A stretch of DNA of 55,154 bases from NCBI GenBank assembly GCA_021734525.1, contig JAIPIW010000002.1, forward strand, positions 1 to 55,154, read 5' to 3'. The translations under genes and the position numbers were made by a program. The stretch comes from Candidatus Altimarinota bacterium. GTDB taxonomy: Bacteria; Patescibacteriota; Gracilibacteria; UBA4473. Positions 15,854-27,200 of this stretch are shown here, one piece after another. The notes beneath the pieces are model-generated. The model was not told the DNA's origin. It ran no database searches and saw only the letters and a program-made list of their open reading frames with translations. How positions within the stretch are numbered: position 1 is the first letter of the stretch; each line of letters begins with the position of its first letter.

Positions 15854-16357
15854 ATGAAAAAAGAAAGTACTAACCAAAACTTCGATCCAGGGAAAATTGT
15901 TTTTGAATGGGAAGCCCTAGATTATCACCCGCATAAGCGGGGATGGTTATGGATTACTATTTTTTGTTTAATCTTTTTTGGTAGTGCTATCTGGGCACTC
16001 TTTTACGGAGACTGGGTTATGGCTTTAACACTTTTTATTGCGGTTGCGGTTTATTTTTACATTCATCGTAATGGGGATGAAGAGCATCAGATTACGGTTT
16101 TTGAAAAAGGAATATTTATTGATCGTCGTTTTTTTCCAAAAGAAGCATTCTCTGGATTTTGGTTTGTTTATGATGAAAGCGTAGCGGTGGTTAACCTGCA
16201 GTTATCTAATACCAAGAACGACAAAAAGATAACCCTGCAAATGGGAAAAAACGATCCAGAATTTTTTCGTAATAATTTTTCCAAGGTGGGTCTCCTAGAA
16301 CTAGAAGATAAGAAAGAAGGCCTAGTGGATCTTTGGATGCGTGCTTTAAAGCTCTAA
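15854..16357 (+). CDS. Small membrane protein with C-terminal beta domain
   Basis: A 167-residue protein. A short N-terminal stretch (FEWEALDYHPHKRGW) precedes two transmembrane segments (about 31-50 and 54-70). The rest is a beta-rich domain (VFEKGIFIDRRFFPKEAFSGFWFVYD) that resembles a PH-like domain. Function is not known. It is the first gene after the cluster promoter and lies 7 bp before the 839-residue gene, so it probably belongs to the same unit. Confidence 0.65.
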   Translation: MKKESTNQNFDPGKIVFEWEALDYHPHKRGWLWITIFCLIFFGSAIWALFYGDWVMALTLFIAVAVYFYIHRNGDEEHQITVFEKGIFIDRRFFPKEAFSGFWFVYDESVAVVNLQLSNTKNDKKITLQMGKNDPEFFRNNFSKVGLLELEDKKEGLVDLWMRALKL

Positions 16358-16364
16358 TAATAAA

Positions 16365-18884
16365 ATGGTAATAAGTAATCCAGAAACACATTACAACACT
16401 ACTGATAATCAGGAGGAGCTAAAACCTGTCCAGGAACATTTAAATGAATTGAGAGAATATATAGAAGATCTTGCTTCTCTTGAAGAGACAGAGAAAGAAA
16501 GACTTCATAAAGAATATATTCAAGATTATTTAAGACAGAGATCAGAATATCTTCGTACTGGTCGAGAAAACCAAGAAATTGCTGATTTTAGGGAAGTTTT
16601 TGAGGCTCGAACTCAAAAATTAAGAGATTTTGTAGACGGAAAAATTAGGAAATACAAAAAGATGCCAGGAACTAATAAGCCTATGGATCCTCAGTATTTT
16701 CGAGAGCAATATGAAGTAGCTGTTCTTGCTGGAGATAATGAGAAACTTAAAGAACTTATCCCACCAGAACTTAAAGAAGATATTAATAATTATATTGCTG
16801 GAGATAATGCAGATGGATTTTGGAGTAATGTTGGGACAGTTGGTGCTGCGGCAATAGGAGGTGGAGCAGTAGGGGGACTCATAGGAGGTTTAACTCGAGG
16901 AAAGAAAGGTGCTTTAATTGGAGCTACAAGTGGAGCGGCATTTAATGCCGGAGCAACTGCTATTAGTAAACCTTTACAAGAACAAACTAGAAGATCTATG
17001 CAGGAGATGGGGGAGGCTGTTTCCTCAGGTTGGGAACAAGAAAAAACGGATACTTGGAATACCCGTAATGCGAGAGTTATGGGAATGGGTAGTCTATATC
17101 TTACTTCCATAGCTTTTGGACCAGATGATCCTAAGACTTGGCTTATTTCTGGTGGAGTGGCCGTTGCAAGTGGATTATTACCTATGATTATGGTTCCTGC
17201 TATGAAAGCTGTGGAAGAAGGGGCAGAAATAACTGGAACAGGTATTTATCACACTACTGCTGCTATGAAGAATTCATTTCTTTCTTTGGCACACTGGAAT
17301 TGTGATAATGCTGGACAGCTTCTGGATGGAAAAAGAGAAGCTACTAGAACTAAGGAGGCAATTAGTGCCAGTCAGTGGGAATATTTAAAAGAAAATAGGC
17401 CAGCTAATGTTAGTGAAGATCTTCATGAAAAACTCTTTGATCCAGAGAAAAAAGCTCTGAATCCAGAAGAAATAAAAGAAGCAGCTCTTTTTTGTGTACG
17501 AGCTATTGATCCTAAATTAATGCTTAATGATGCCGATTTAGTAAAATTACAAGATCTAAACTCTCGGGAAGGATGGAGTCCAAGTACCGTTTCGCTTTTA
17601 CGTCGTACTTTTACGACCCTAGAGGCCAAAGTAATGTGGGATCACTTCATGTTGGATGCAGATATTATGAAAGATCTAGACAATAAGAGAGTAGGAACTC
17701 AAACAGAGGTAGATTTATTTGCTGAACACTTTGCCGAAGCTTGGGTAGAGAAAGAAAAACAAAGAAAAATGACACGAGATGAATTAACAGATTATTTATT
17801 GGAAAATAAAGGAGTTAAAGATTTGACTGCTTTTAGTGAAGCAGAATTAAAGGTTATGTTCCCTGGAATTAATACCAAACTAGACGAAGTGCAAACATAC
17901 GGAATCCGTAATTTTATGGAAGAAGGAGGAATTCAAGATATTTTAGTCGTGGTGGCCATGCTTTATGTCGGGACAGCAGGAGTATATTACGGTAGTCAGG
18001 CGATTCATAAATTAACCGAAGATCTAGATAAAACCCCAAAAGATAAGGCTAAGGAAAAACATGAAAAAGAATATAGGGATGCGCAAAAAAGATTATCTCA
18101 TCTATTTGATCAAACAAAAATACCTGGTGGTGATAAAGGAGAAAAAATCTGGAATGGAGTGTTAGATAATTTAGAGAAGATGGGGGTAGTTTGTCCAGAG
18201 GACAAAACAAAAATGAGTTTTGATAATATTGGGTTTAGTAATATCCCTACTGTTTTACAGAAATTAAAAGAAGATGGTTGGCATACTAAAGCACAACCAA
18301 CAAATTTAGCTGGGATTAGAGACATGAGAACAGCTTTTATTGATACTTTAGCCAAGATACCAGAGGAAAATGGAATAAAAAAGGGATCGTTGAAAATAGG
18401 TCATATGTTAAACAAAGAACTTGCAATAGAAGGTTCAGATATGGAAATGGCATTAGAAAATCTGCAGTCATTAAAGAAATTTCGTACGGATTATGAATCC
18501 TTCTTATCCACACAACCTCCAGCTTACAGGGAAGAACATGGATTCTTTAATTTTCTTGCGGTAGCGCGAAATACTAAAAACAGTCTTTTTCATGGTGGTG
18601 GGAAATTTAAAAAATGGTTAGGAAATAAAGGTAAAAGACGTGGGTTAAGAACTTACAGAGAACTTCTAGGAGTTCCTTTGGGGACAGATGCAAAAATTCC
18701 TCTAACTAAAAAGAAAATTGGGGGAATGCGTCATAGCGAAAAATATTTTATTTTAAACCAAATGGGAATTTTAGGCGTACCAGAAATGAAACTTAGATAC
18801 TTAGAAAGTTTGCCTTGGCAGAAAGGAGTAAGAATGAAAGAAATTTATTCTTGTATGGACGAGGTTTTAGCTATTTATACTTAA
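16365..18884 (+). CDS. 839-residue protein with glycine-zipper segment
   Basis: A large protein of no family I recognise. The N-terminal 130 residues are charged helices. Residues about 157-205 are a glycine-zipper membrane segment rich in GG and GA pairs (AAIGGGAVGGLIGGLTRG, then ALIGATSGAAF), a type able to insert in membranes or oligomerise. More hydrophobic segments follow at about 245-285 and 525-545. The remainder is helical, with a basic region near 745-770 (KFKKWLGNKGKRRG). It stands directly before the VirB6-like gene, with only an AT palindrome between them, so a joint role in a membrane complex is likely. There is no signal peptide. Confidence 0.6.
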   Translation: MVISNPETHYNTTDNQEELKPVQEHLNELREYIEDLASLEETEKERLHKEYIQDYLRQRSEYLRTGRENQEIADFREVFEARTQKLRDFVDGKIRKYKKMPGTNKPMDPQYFREQYEVAVLAGDNEKLKELIPPELKEDINNYIAGDNADGFWSNVGTVGAAAIGGGAVGGLIGGLTRGKKGALIGATSGAAFNAGATAISKPLQEQTRRSMQEMGEAVSSGWEQEKTDTWNTRNARVMGMGSLYLTSIAFGPDDPKTWLISGGVAVASGLLPMIMVPAMKAVEEGAEITGTGIYHTTAAMKNSFLSLAHWNCDNAGQLLDGKREATRTKEAISASQWEYLKENRPANVSEDLHEKLFDPEKKALNPEEIKEAALFCVRAIDPKLMLNDADLVKLQDLNSREGWSPSTVSLLRRTFTTLEAKVMWDHFMLDADIMKDLDNKRVGTQTEVDLFAEHFAEAWVEKEKQRKMTRDELTDYLLENKGVKDLTAFSEAELKVMFPGINTKLDEVQTYGIRNFMEEGGIQDILVVVAMLYVGTAGVYYGSQAIHKLTEDLDKTPKDKAKEKHEKEYRDAQKRLSHLFDQTKIPGGDKGEKIWNGVLDNLEKMGVVCPEDKTKMSFDNIGFSNIPTVLQKLKEDGWHTKAQPTNLAGIRDMRTAFIDTLAKIPEENGIKKGSLKIGHMLNKELAIEGSDMEMALENLQSLKKFRTDYESFLSTQPPAYREEHGFFNFLAVARNTKNSLFHGGGKFKKWLGNKGKRRGLRTYRELLGVPLGTDAKIPLTKKKIGGMRHSEKYFILNQMGILGVPEMKLRYLESLPWQKGVRMKEIYSCMDEVLAIYT

Positions 18885-18901
18885 TTATATTATAATATAA
18901 T
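18884..18901. repeat. AT palindrome family, copy 4 (18 bp, perfect)
   Basis: A perfect palindrome that fills the gap between the stop of the 839-residue gene (TAA, 18882-18884) and the ATG of the VirB6-like gene (18900-18902). It overlaps both codons. Confidence 0.9.
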
Positions 18902-21062
18902 GAAATTTTTATCTTCAAAAATCATCTTTCCCTGCTTACTCGCATTCCTTGCGACGCAATTTTTAGACCCTACTTTAGTTTGGGCAGCAGGAACAGATGT
19001 AGGAGATAACGATGTACTGAAAGGATTTGCGCAATTACTTTCTATTTTGGTTAATATTTTTACCTTCTTATCGCTTCTTTTCCTTAATTATGGTGGAGAT
19101 TTGCTAGGGACGGAGTTTCTGACCGCAGATACTCCGATGGAAGCTATTAGACCTATGTGGGTAATTATGCGTAATATTACCAATATTGGTTTTGTACTTG
19201 TTTTACTTTTCCTTGCTTTTTCTAATCTCTTTAACTTTGGAGAAGGAGGAAATTGGACCATTAAGGAAAAATTACCCAAGATAATTTTCTCTTTAATTGC
19301 GATTAATTTCTCTTTGTTAGGTTTCCGAGTTCTAATAGATGCTGTACATGTGGGAACGATTACCATTTTATCTATTCCACAAACAGCCTTAGAAACGAAA
19401 GGAGCAGATAGCATAAAACGCCTGTTATCTCAGGGGATAGATGACGATGGTAATAGCTGTACGGGTGGGGAAGATAGTAATAAAGCAACTTGTCAGACTT
19501 TTCGGACTCGTATTAACGACCTCTTGTGTAATTCTTCTTTTGATTCAGACGGTGCTGAAATAGTAAATTATAGAGCTTATAATAGTGATGACTGTTTGTT
19601 CCGGATTACAGATTTAAGTAATCTTACCGGAATGGATTCTAAAAGCTTAACAGCTCATAACTTATTCTTGGCTTTTGGAGTATTTTTCCAAAAGCTGGAA
19701 CAATTACCAGCTTTAGCTGCAGAACTAGATTCCTGGAGTGGGGTAATAACTAACGTCCTCTTTTCTGGAATATTAGCTCTTGCTTATGTGGTAGCTTTAA
19801 TTGCAGTCTTTATTGCTCTTCTCTTGAGAATGGTAGTGCTATGGATTGCGATGGTCTTTGCTCCTATATTGGTGGCCGCTGGTATTATGGGTTTTGGAGG
19901 GCAAGGTGGTGATTTGGGAAAGAAAGTAATAACTAACCTTATTATGCCGTTAAAAATAGCGGCAGCCTTTGCTGTGAGTTTTATTATGATTTCCTCCATG
20001 ATTGATGTGGTGCCAAAAAATGGTGGTAGTTTCTTCGAATTCGGAGCAGCACTCAACCAATTTGGTACTGATGGTTATGGTTTGTTATGGCAAATTACAA
20101 CAATAGTTGTGTTCTGGGCAGCAGCTTTCTGGGCCCTACAAGGTAGTGAAGCGGAAGGACTTATTAATAATATTAAGAGTGGCGCCCAAAAAGCTGGTAC
20201 CTTCTTAGCTAGAGCCGCTACTATTGATCGTCAGGTACTCATGTTCCCTGGAAAAGACGGGAAGATGGAAAAAGCTTCTATGGCAGCTGTTCTTAAGCTA
20301 CCGGATGCGGCTATAAATCAAGGAATGAAAGATAGGGATATAAGACAAAGACAGTCAATTGAAAAGATCTTGGGTATTGATGAAGAGACAATAAAGTTTA
20401 AGAAATCTTTGGATGAGTTGACAGATACTCTTGTGAAAGAGAAGACAAAGGTTGAGCATCTTGGAGCAGTTAGATCATTTCTGAAAAACAGTGATCCTAC
20501 TATGTTGAAAAACAATAATGAGGCGGTGGCAGATGCTTTATTAAAATATGTTGAAGGTACTAATCTTTCTGGAATAGAGAAAACTAAGTATGTAGATGCT
20601 GTAGGAGAATATAAGAAAGGATTGCCTGGAGCTATGAACAAAATAGCTGATGCTATGTCTCCTGTTTTAGGGGTAGAAGCTTCTGTTTTACGGGAAGAAT
20701 TTAAAGGGCCAGGGGCATCTACAAAAACAGACAAAAATAATAATTCTTCTGATGCTAACAAGAATACATACAAATTTACCAATGAAGATAATAAACCAAG
20801 TATGACGTCGCCAGTACCTAATAGAAAAGGGACTTTAGATAAAACTATTTCATTTGAAACTGCTGTGACTGCTAAAGAAGAATCAGAAAAGATTATTGCC
20901 TTGAATGTTAGTTTGAAACCATATATGAATGATTATGATGATTTTAGGGCGGAAGTTGCTAGACAACTACCAGATATCTTGAAAGCAATAGGAATAACTG
21001 ATGAAACAGAGGCAGCTAAATATGTAGTAGCAGAAGATAAAACTATCAAAAAGAATCCATAA
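18900..21062 (+). CDS. VirB6/TrbL-like polytopic membrane protein
   Basis: A 720-residue protein that resembles the inner-membrane channel subunit VirB6/TrbL of type IV secretion systems. It begins with a signal-like segment (about 7-29). Further hydrophobic segments lie at about 45-70, 85-112, 120-145, 280-330, 345-370 and 390-412. WIAMVFAPILVAAGIMGFGG in the core is typical of the family. The extracytoplasmic loop at about 175-245 holds several cysteines that could pair. Residues 425-720 are a long charged tail, probably cytoplasmic. No VirB4 or VirD4 ATPase is in the window. The family call rests on topology and the Pro/Gly core pattern. Confidence 0.72.
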   Translation: MKFLSSKIIFPCLLAFLATQFLDPTLVWAAGTDVGDNDVLKGFAQLLSILVNIFTFLSLLFLNYGGDLLGTEFLTADTPMEAIRPMWVIMRNITNIGFVLVLLFLAFSNLFNFGEGGNWTIKEKLPKIIFSLIAINFSLLGFRVLIDAVHVGTITILSIPQTALETKGADSIKRLLSQGIDDDGNSCTGGEDSNKATCQTFRTRINDLLCNSSFDSDGAEIVNYRAYNSDDCLFRITDLSNLTGMDSKSLTAHNLFLAFGVFFQKLEQLPALAAELDSWSGVITNVLFSGILALAYVVALIAVFIALLLRMVVLWIAMVFAPILVAAGIMGFGGQGGDLGKKVITNLIMPLKIAAAFAVSFIMISSMIDVVPKNGGSFFEFGAALNQFGTDGYGLLWQITTIVVFWAAAFWALQGSEAEGLINNIKSGAQKAGTFLARAATIDRQVLMFPGKDGKMEKASMAAVLKLPDAAINQGMKDRDIRQRQSIEKILGIDEETIKFKKSLDELTDTLVKEKTKVEHLGAVRSFLKNSDPTMLKNNNEAVADALLKYVEGTNLSGIEKTKYVDAVGEYKKGLPGAMNKIADAMSPVLGVEASVLREEFKGPGASTKTDKNNNSSDANKNTYKFTNEDNKPSMTSPVPNRKGTLDKTISFETAVTAKEESEKIIALNVSLKPYMNDYDDFRAEVARQLPDILKAIGITDETEAAKYVVAEDKTIKKNP

Positions 21063-21216
21063 ATAATAAAGATATAAAGGGATTGCTTCTTAATTGTTTG
21101 CTAGATTGCAATATATTAAAGTATTAAAATATAACATTTTATTATTTTGGTATAGGGAAAATAAGGTTGGCTATCTGTTATTTTTGGCTTATTTATGGTA
21201 AAATAACCTGAAAATA

Positions 21217-24200
21217 ATGAAATTTCTTAGAGACCAGTACCTATTACCAGAAAACGATTGGAAAAGTCGGGTGATTTTTATGGCGGAAGAAAGAGTGGAG
21301 GTAGTAAAAGAAGAGGAGAAGATAGATGATATCTTAGACAACTTGTTCGCTTTCTCAGTAGTCAAACTAAAGATCATTAATGAGCGTGCAAATGAATTAA
21401 CAGAAACACAAAAAGCAAAATTCAGGGACATCATTGGTTATTACTTGAGCTTGAATGATGACATGTTTGCGAATCCCCCTCGGATTCTAGCTCTTATTGC
21501 TAGAGGAGCTGTTCCCAATGCAGAGAAATTTCTTAGTCCTATTATGCGGAAAAAAATAAATGAAATTTTGGATGAGAAGAAAAAGAGATTACAAGAATTG
21601 TTAAAAAAAGATGGACCTAGTTGGAGTCCAAAACAAGCTTCTCAGGTTTGTACTTTATATAATTTCCTACGTACTCATGGAGTTAACCAACAAGGAGAAC
21701 TAGATGATCTTTTTGTAAAAGTACAAGAATCATTGCTGAGTCGGGCTATCCCACTAGCAAATAGATTCGTAGAAACAGAGGTGGATGGTAAGACTAAAGT
21801 AGCTCAAAGTGAAACAAATAAGTTTCGTCCTCTGCTTAGTCGGGAAAAAGTATTATTATTGGAAGTTTATCGTTTGTTTCCTAATCCAGAAGATTGGCAG
21901 GGTAAAGCTTCAGCAGATGATCGAAAATGGCAGGGACACAAAGAAGAATGGGATAAGGTCTTCCAGACATTATCCAATTCTATAGCTAGAAGTTTACTTA
22001 GCGAAAGTGATCCAGACAGCAATGATCCAAACTTATCCTTAAGTTGGGAGATTTTAGCAGAATGGAATTACGATCACCGCGATGAAGAGGAACAAGTAAA
22101 TGAGAATGATCCAACGGAAGGAATATTCCTTACTTTCTCGGAAGCCAGAAAAAGAGAGGAAATTGAGAAGCTAATTAAAAGAGGTAATGCGGTACAGTTC
22201 TTAAAGTTTGCTGCTAAGGCAGATGTTCTGACTGCTACACACGTCAAGGCCTTAAAGGATATTGAAAATGATGAAGGAGGATTCTTACTAAATGGACTTG
22301 CGCCAATAAGCAGAGAAAAGTTTTTACAAGAAGTTCTAGGGAGAACTACCTCAGAGAGTGAAGAGGAAACTCAGTACAAGGAAAATCTTGAATCGCAAAA
22401 GAAAGACAAGGATTTTTTTAAAAAAGTTTTTGCTTCTATCAAAAAGAAAGAGTGGGAGCAATCCTTTAAGGATAATTTAGTAGATATTGTTTCCGATAAT
22501 AAAGATCTAGATGATCTGATTCAAAAATTCAATGATCTTTCTACTAAATTTGATATTGATGATCCAGAAGAATACCCAGAACTAATTAACAGTTTAAAAA
22601 ATTTCTTAGAGGGGAATTCGTTAAAAGATAAATTAGCTGAGATAGATATTGTTAAAGAATTTCTTGATAAGGCTAAATCCTATGAAGATAAATTAACAGA
22701 ATCTAGTGCACTAGAAGATAATCTAGTTAATTCTAGCGATTTAAGAAGAACAAAAGTTAGAGGTACTATTAATGAAGAAAAAGAAGAATTAGATAATTAC
22801 GATAAAATCAAAGATTTATTAAAAACAGAAAAAGAAAAAGAGGTAGAAAAAAGAAAAATTGAAGAAGGTTTGATTGCTCCAATCTTAAAAAATTACGAAG
22901 GCAAAAAAGAAGATAGTTTTGGAGAGGATGAATCAGAGAAGAAAGAAATCTTAAAACTTGTTGAAGAATATCAAGAAACAAAGGAAGCATGGGAAGATTC
23001 TCGCGGTAGTGCAGAAGAGAAAGACAAATTAAGAGCCTTGGATGGTATTAGAGATATTTTGCTCAAACAATATTATCCTTACAAAAAGAGAGAATCTCTT
23101 TCTGATGGAGAAAAAGAAAAATTAGCCAAAATAAAAAAATTAGGAGAAGAAATTCAAAATAGTCGTGATGAACAAAACAAACTAAGTAACGAGGGAGAAA
23201 ATTCTAAAGAAGAAAAGGAATTTTTTACAGATACCATCAGAAAAGTTAAAGAGATAAAGGAATCATTTTGGGGAAAACTAGAAACTAGAATTAAGTTGCA
23301 TCAAATTAGAGCAGCAGACTTAGATGTTCTGTGGCATGATTTAGATGAGGCAGATAAATTAGAAGAAGAAAGAGACGATACAAAGAAAATTAATGTTGAC
23401 GAGGAGGGGAAGACAAAAGTAAGTCTGGCTACTCGTCCAGAAATAACTAGATTTAGAGATGCCTTTGTAAAGGTTCTAGACCAGAAGATTGAGAAGACTA
23501 AAAACAGAATAAAGTCTGGAAGGATTATGGATAACGAGGAGGATAAACACGCCCCTTGGTTGTTTGATATTCTAGATGATGAGTTTTTATATGATTCTTT
23601 GGCTACCAGCTTAGAACGAGAAGGTTTTGATATCACTCGAGAATTGGAAGGAGATCAAATTAGGACAGAAATGGTGCAAGGGGCATTACAACACTATCGA
23701 AATAGGATTATTCAGGGATTAAAAGGCGAAATGTATACAGAAGACAAATTTGGGAATGAAAAAGACATTTCAGAGGAAGTTCTTTCTGCTTGGGAAAGGT
23801 TGCACACCAAGATAGATTCTCCTAAAGAAATAGCAGACTTAGATGCAGACATGAAAGTAATTGAGAAAAGCTATGAGAAATCTAAGAAAAAAATCGAAGA
23901 AACTAATCAAAAATTAACTGCTATAGCAGAAAACATCTATGATAAAAAGCTAAGGACTGTTTTGGAAGATTATGGTTTTGAAGGAGAAGAAATAGAAGGG
24001 TATATTAAAAAAATTCTCGTAAATCCTGATTTAAGTGATGAAGGAGTCACTTCTAGAGAAGGTTTGCAATCAGAATTAACTAAACTTCTAGAGGACAAGA
24101 GAGAGAGGGAGTTAAACGATGAAGAGAAAAAAAATTTAGAATGTCTTGTTAATCGGGTTCTACTGGAGCAAGTAAATCCAGTAATTACAGAACAGTATAT

Positions 24201-27200
24201 GGAGGGGTATTATATTACTGAAGAAAAAGATATCTCAGATGAAGCTAAGGACATTGCTGGAGAAAGAGATGAGTTAAGAGTGAAGAATGAAGAATTAAAG
24301 AAAAGAAGAGCAGAAAAAGAAGCTCAGATTTTGGCAGAATATCAGCAGGTATTAGATGATGTAAATGCAACTACTGCTGCTGAAGATGTTGAATTAAAAA
24401 CAATAGTGAAAGAAATTGCAGGTGCTGTAGATATTAAAGAGCGGATTAAATTGATAAAGGAATTATTTATTCCCTACCTAAAAAACAAGTCAGTTGATCT
24501 AAAAAATAAATTATCGGATAAAACCCCTTGGGGAGATAAAAAGAAATTAGAGAGGTTAGAAGAGAGGATTTCTGATATAGAGAAACTAGGAATACCAGAA
24601 ACAATATCAGGAAGACTTTTTATTCCTGGTAAAAATCCACTTCGTAAAGCAGAAATTCAGACTAGGGAAGTAAAACAAGATATCTTTAATTCTATTAAAC
24701 CTCTCCAAAGAGATTTGGATAAAATTAGAAGAGGGTATTTAGATCTTTCTACTACAGATCCTTATTACGAAAAGAAAAAAGAAGCTTTAAAACAGGAAGT
24801 AGTAACCCTTTTGGGAGATTGGGGTATAGCTGGAAGGAAAATTCGTTTACAGGTGAAAGAAATGAAAGAGGTTTGTCGAGAAATATTTTCGGCAGAAACT
24901 CTTTTTGCTCAAACATTTTTCTTATCTGTGGAAAATATTATTAATGAATTAGATGGTATTTTTGCAGAATTAAAACCACTTACACAACCAGATACTGATT
25001 TTACTGGTAAAGGGTCTCTTTTTGAAAGAATAGAAGATGGCCTTAATTCAATTAAATACGAAGTAGATTTCAGGGATGGGTTTTGGGCAGAACAATCTAA
25101 AAAAGCAGATGAGCGTCAGGAAGCCTTAACAAAGGGAGCGGAGAAAGCTAGTGAGTTTGGAATATTGCAAGAACGAGAAGAAGGTAAGAAAAGATACGAA
25201 ACAAAAAGAACAGAATTTGTTAAAGCTTTCACAGACTATAGAACAAGTAGAGATGCTATTAAGAAAATCTTAGAAACAGATATTCAGAAAATGAGTGATG
25301 AGGATTTTAAGAAGAAATTTAATATCAGCAAAGAACATGCTCGAGAAGTGTTAGATTATCAGGAGGGGCAAAATAGTAAATTCAAAGAGTTATGGGAGAA
25401 ATATGGTGACACATACTTCATTGATAGATGGTTAGAAAGATATGATAAAAGCGGAGAAGAAAGGGTAGAGGCATTAATTGACTTAGGTAAATTAGATGAG
25501 GTTACCGAAGCCATGAAGAAGTCACAAATTGAAGCCAAAAATATGGTGGAGTGGCTGGAAGAATATAAGAAAACTAAATCTCATGGAGCTCGTATAAAAT
25601 GGACAAAATTTTCAATTTACGACATTTATCGAGTAGTTGCTGAGTCTTTTGAAAAACATTCTCAGAACTGGAAACGAGATTCTGATCAAGCAGTTACTGC
25701 CATTGGAGCAACAGTGCTTGGAACTGGAAATAATTTCTTAGGAAGAATCGGACAAAGGTGGAAACAGGCCGGAGAGGAAACAGAAAATCAACGAGTTAAA
25801 GAGTACGAAACGCAATATGAGACTCAAGATGGTTGGGGAATACAACGAGTGTTATATCGTACCAGAAACAAAGATGAAGCCAGAGCTTGTATTAACCTTT
25901 TAAGTAAAAAAGGATTCTTAAAGTGGGATGATCCCAAACTTTGGGAAACACTTAATCATCTTTTGGGACGAAAGAATTTCTTTCATATTCCAGGAGATAT
26001 GGATTTAACTTCAGAAAAGATTCTAAAAAAGATAGAAGGAGCCTGTGAAATAATCTGGACGAGAGATTATTTCCGTGCTTGGGATGGAGAATTAGAATCT
26101 AATCTTAAAAGAGCTCGAGAAGGATTTAATCATGAATTTGCTATTTATGAAAATGATCCTAAAGCTAGAACGGAAATTATGGCTGACATGTTGAAGCGTT
26201 GGAGTCAGGGAGAAACAGAAAAAATCGATCCGGCTAAATTTGAAGGTTTCTTATTTGAATCTTTCCGACTGGGAAAGATGAATGGACTTACTGATCAACG
26301 GTTCTACTTTATGATTATGGGGGTAGCTACTATTAATCCACGTACCGGACAATCTCTTCTTTCTCGAGATATTTTCATGCGTATTAACGGAGAATTCTTG
26401 GCTCGTTTTCCGCACGTAGACTTTTTTGCAGACAAGAGTTCTCCAAAGTATAAAGGAAGAATTGTACCTAAGGGGACACCAGGTGCAGAAGAAAGAGCTT
26501 GGAATTTTTCAGATTATTTGGAGTGGGCTAAAATGATGGGGGATGGTAGTGGAACCTATAATCCTAAAGAAGAAACAGCCCAAAAAAATAGTCAGAAGTT
26601 TTTCTTCCAGGTAATTCATATGTCTCCTTACGGTAGAGATCGGGTACAGAGAATGCAACGTATGCAAGGTAAAGAGGGAGATCATGATGATGCTTGGGCA
26701 CCATTTTTGGAATGGACTAAAGCACAAACGGAACGTCATTTACACCGTTTGTCTGATGGTGCTGAAAAAAGTTCTGCTGACTACTGGCGGACATTCTTAT
26801 CTGCCTTTCCTGTGTATATGAGGCACATGGATGAGTATATTCGGTGGGGAGATAGTGAGTGGGGAAGCGATGCTGGTTGGAAGGATTCTAGAGAAAAGTT
26901 ATTATTTGAAGTAGGAGAACGTTTACGAGTTGGACTAACTGTTGTCCAAGCCTTCTTAGGTAACTATATTTCTTATGCGCAGGGAGAACGTGCTACTATT
27001 TTTGGGGAAGATGAATGGGAAAAAGAAGGATCAGATTATTCTCCTTCCTTGAAGGATAGTAAGAAAGAAATTAATAAAATGATGGAGATGTTTATAGATG
27101 CTACTGGAGATACAGACATGCAAAAGTACAAGGATATTCTAGATTTTGAAGGTTATGATTATGGTACCAGTCCACAACAACTTAAAGGTAATCCAGAATG

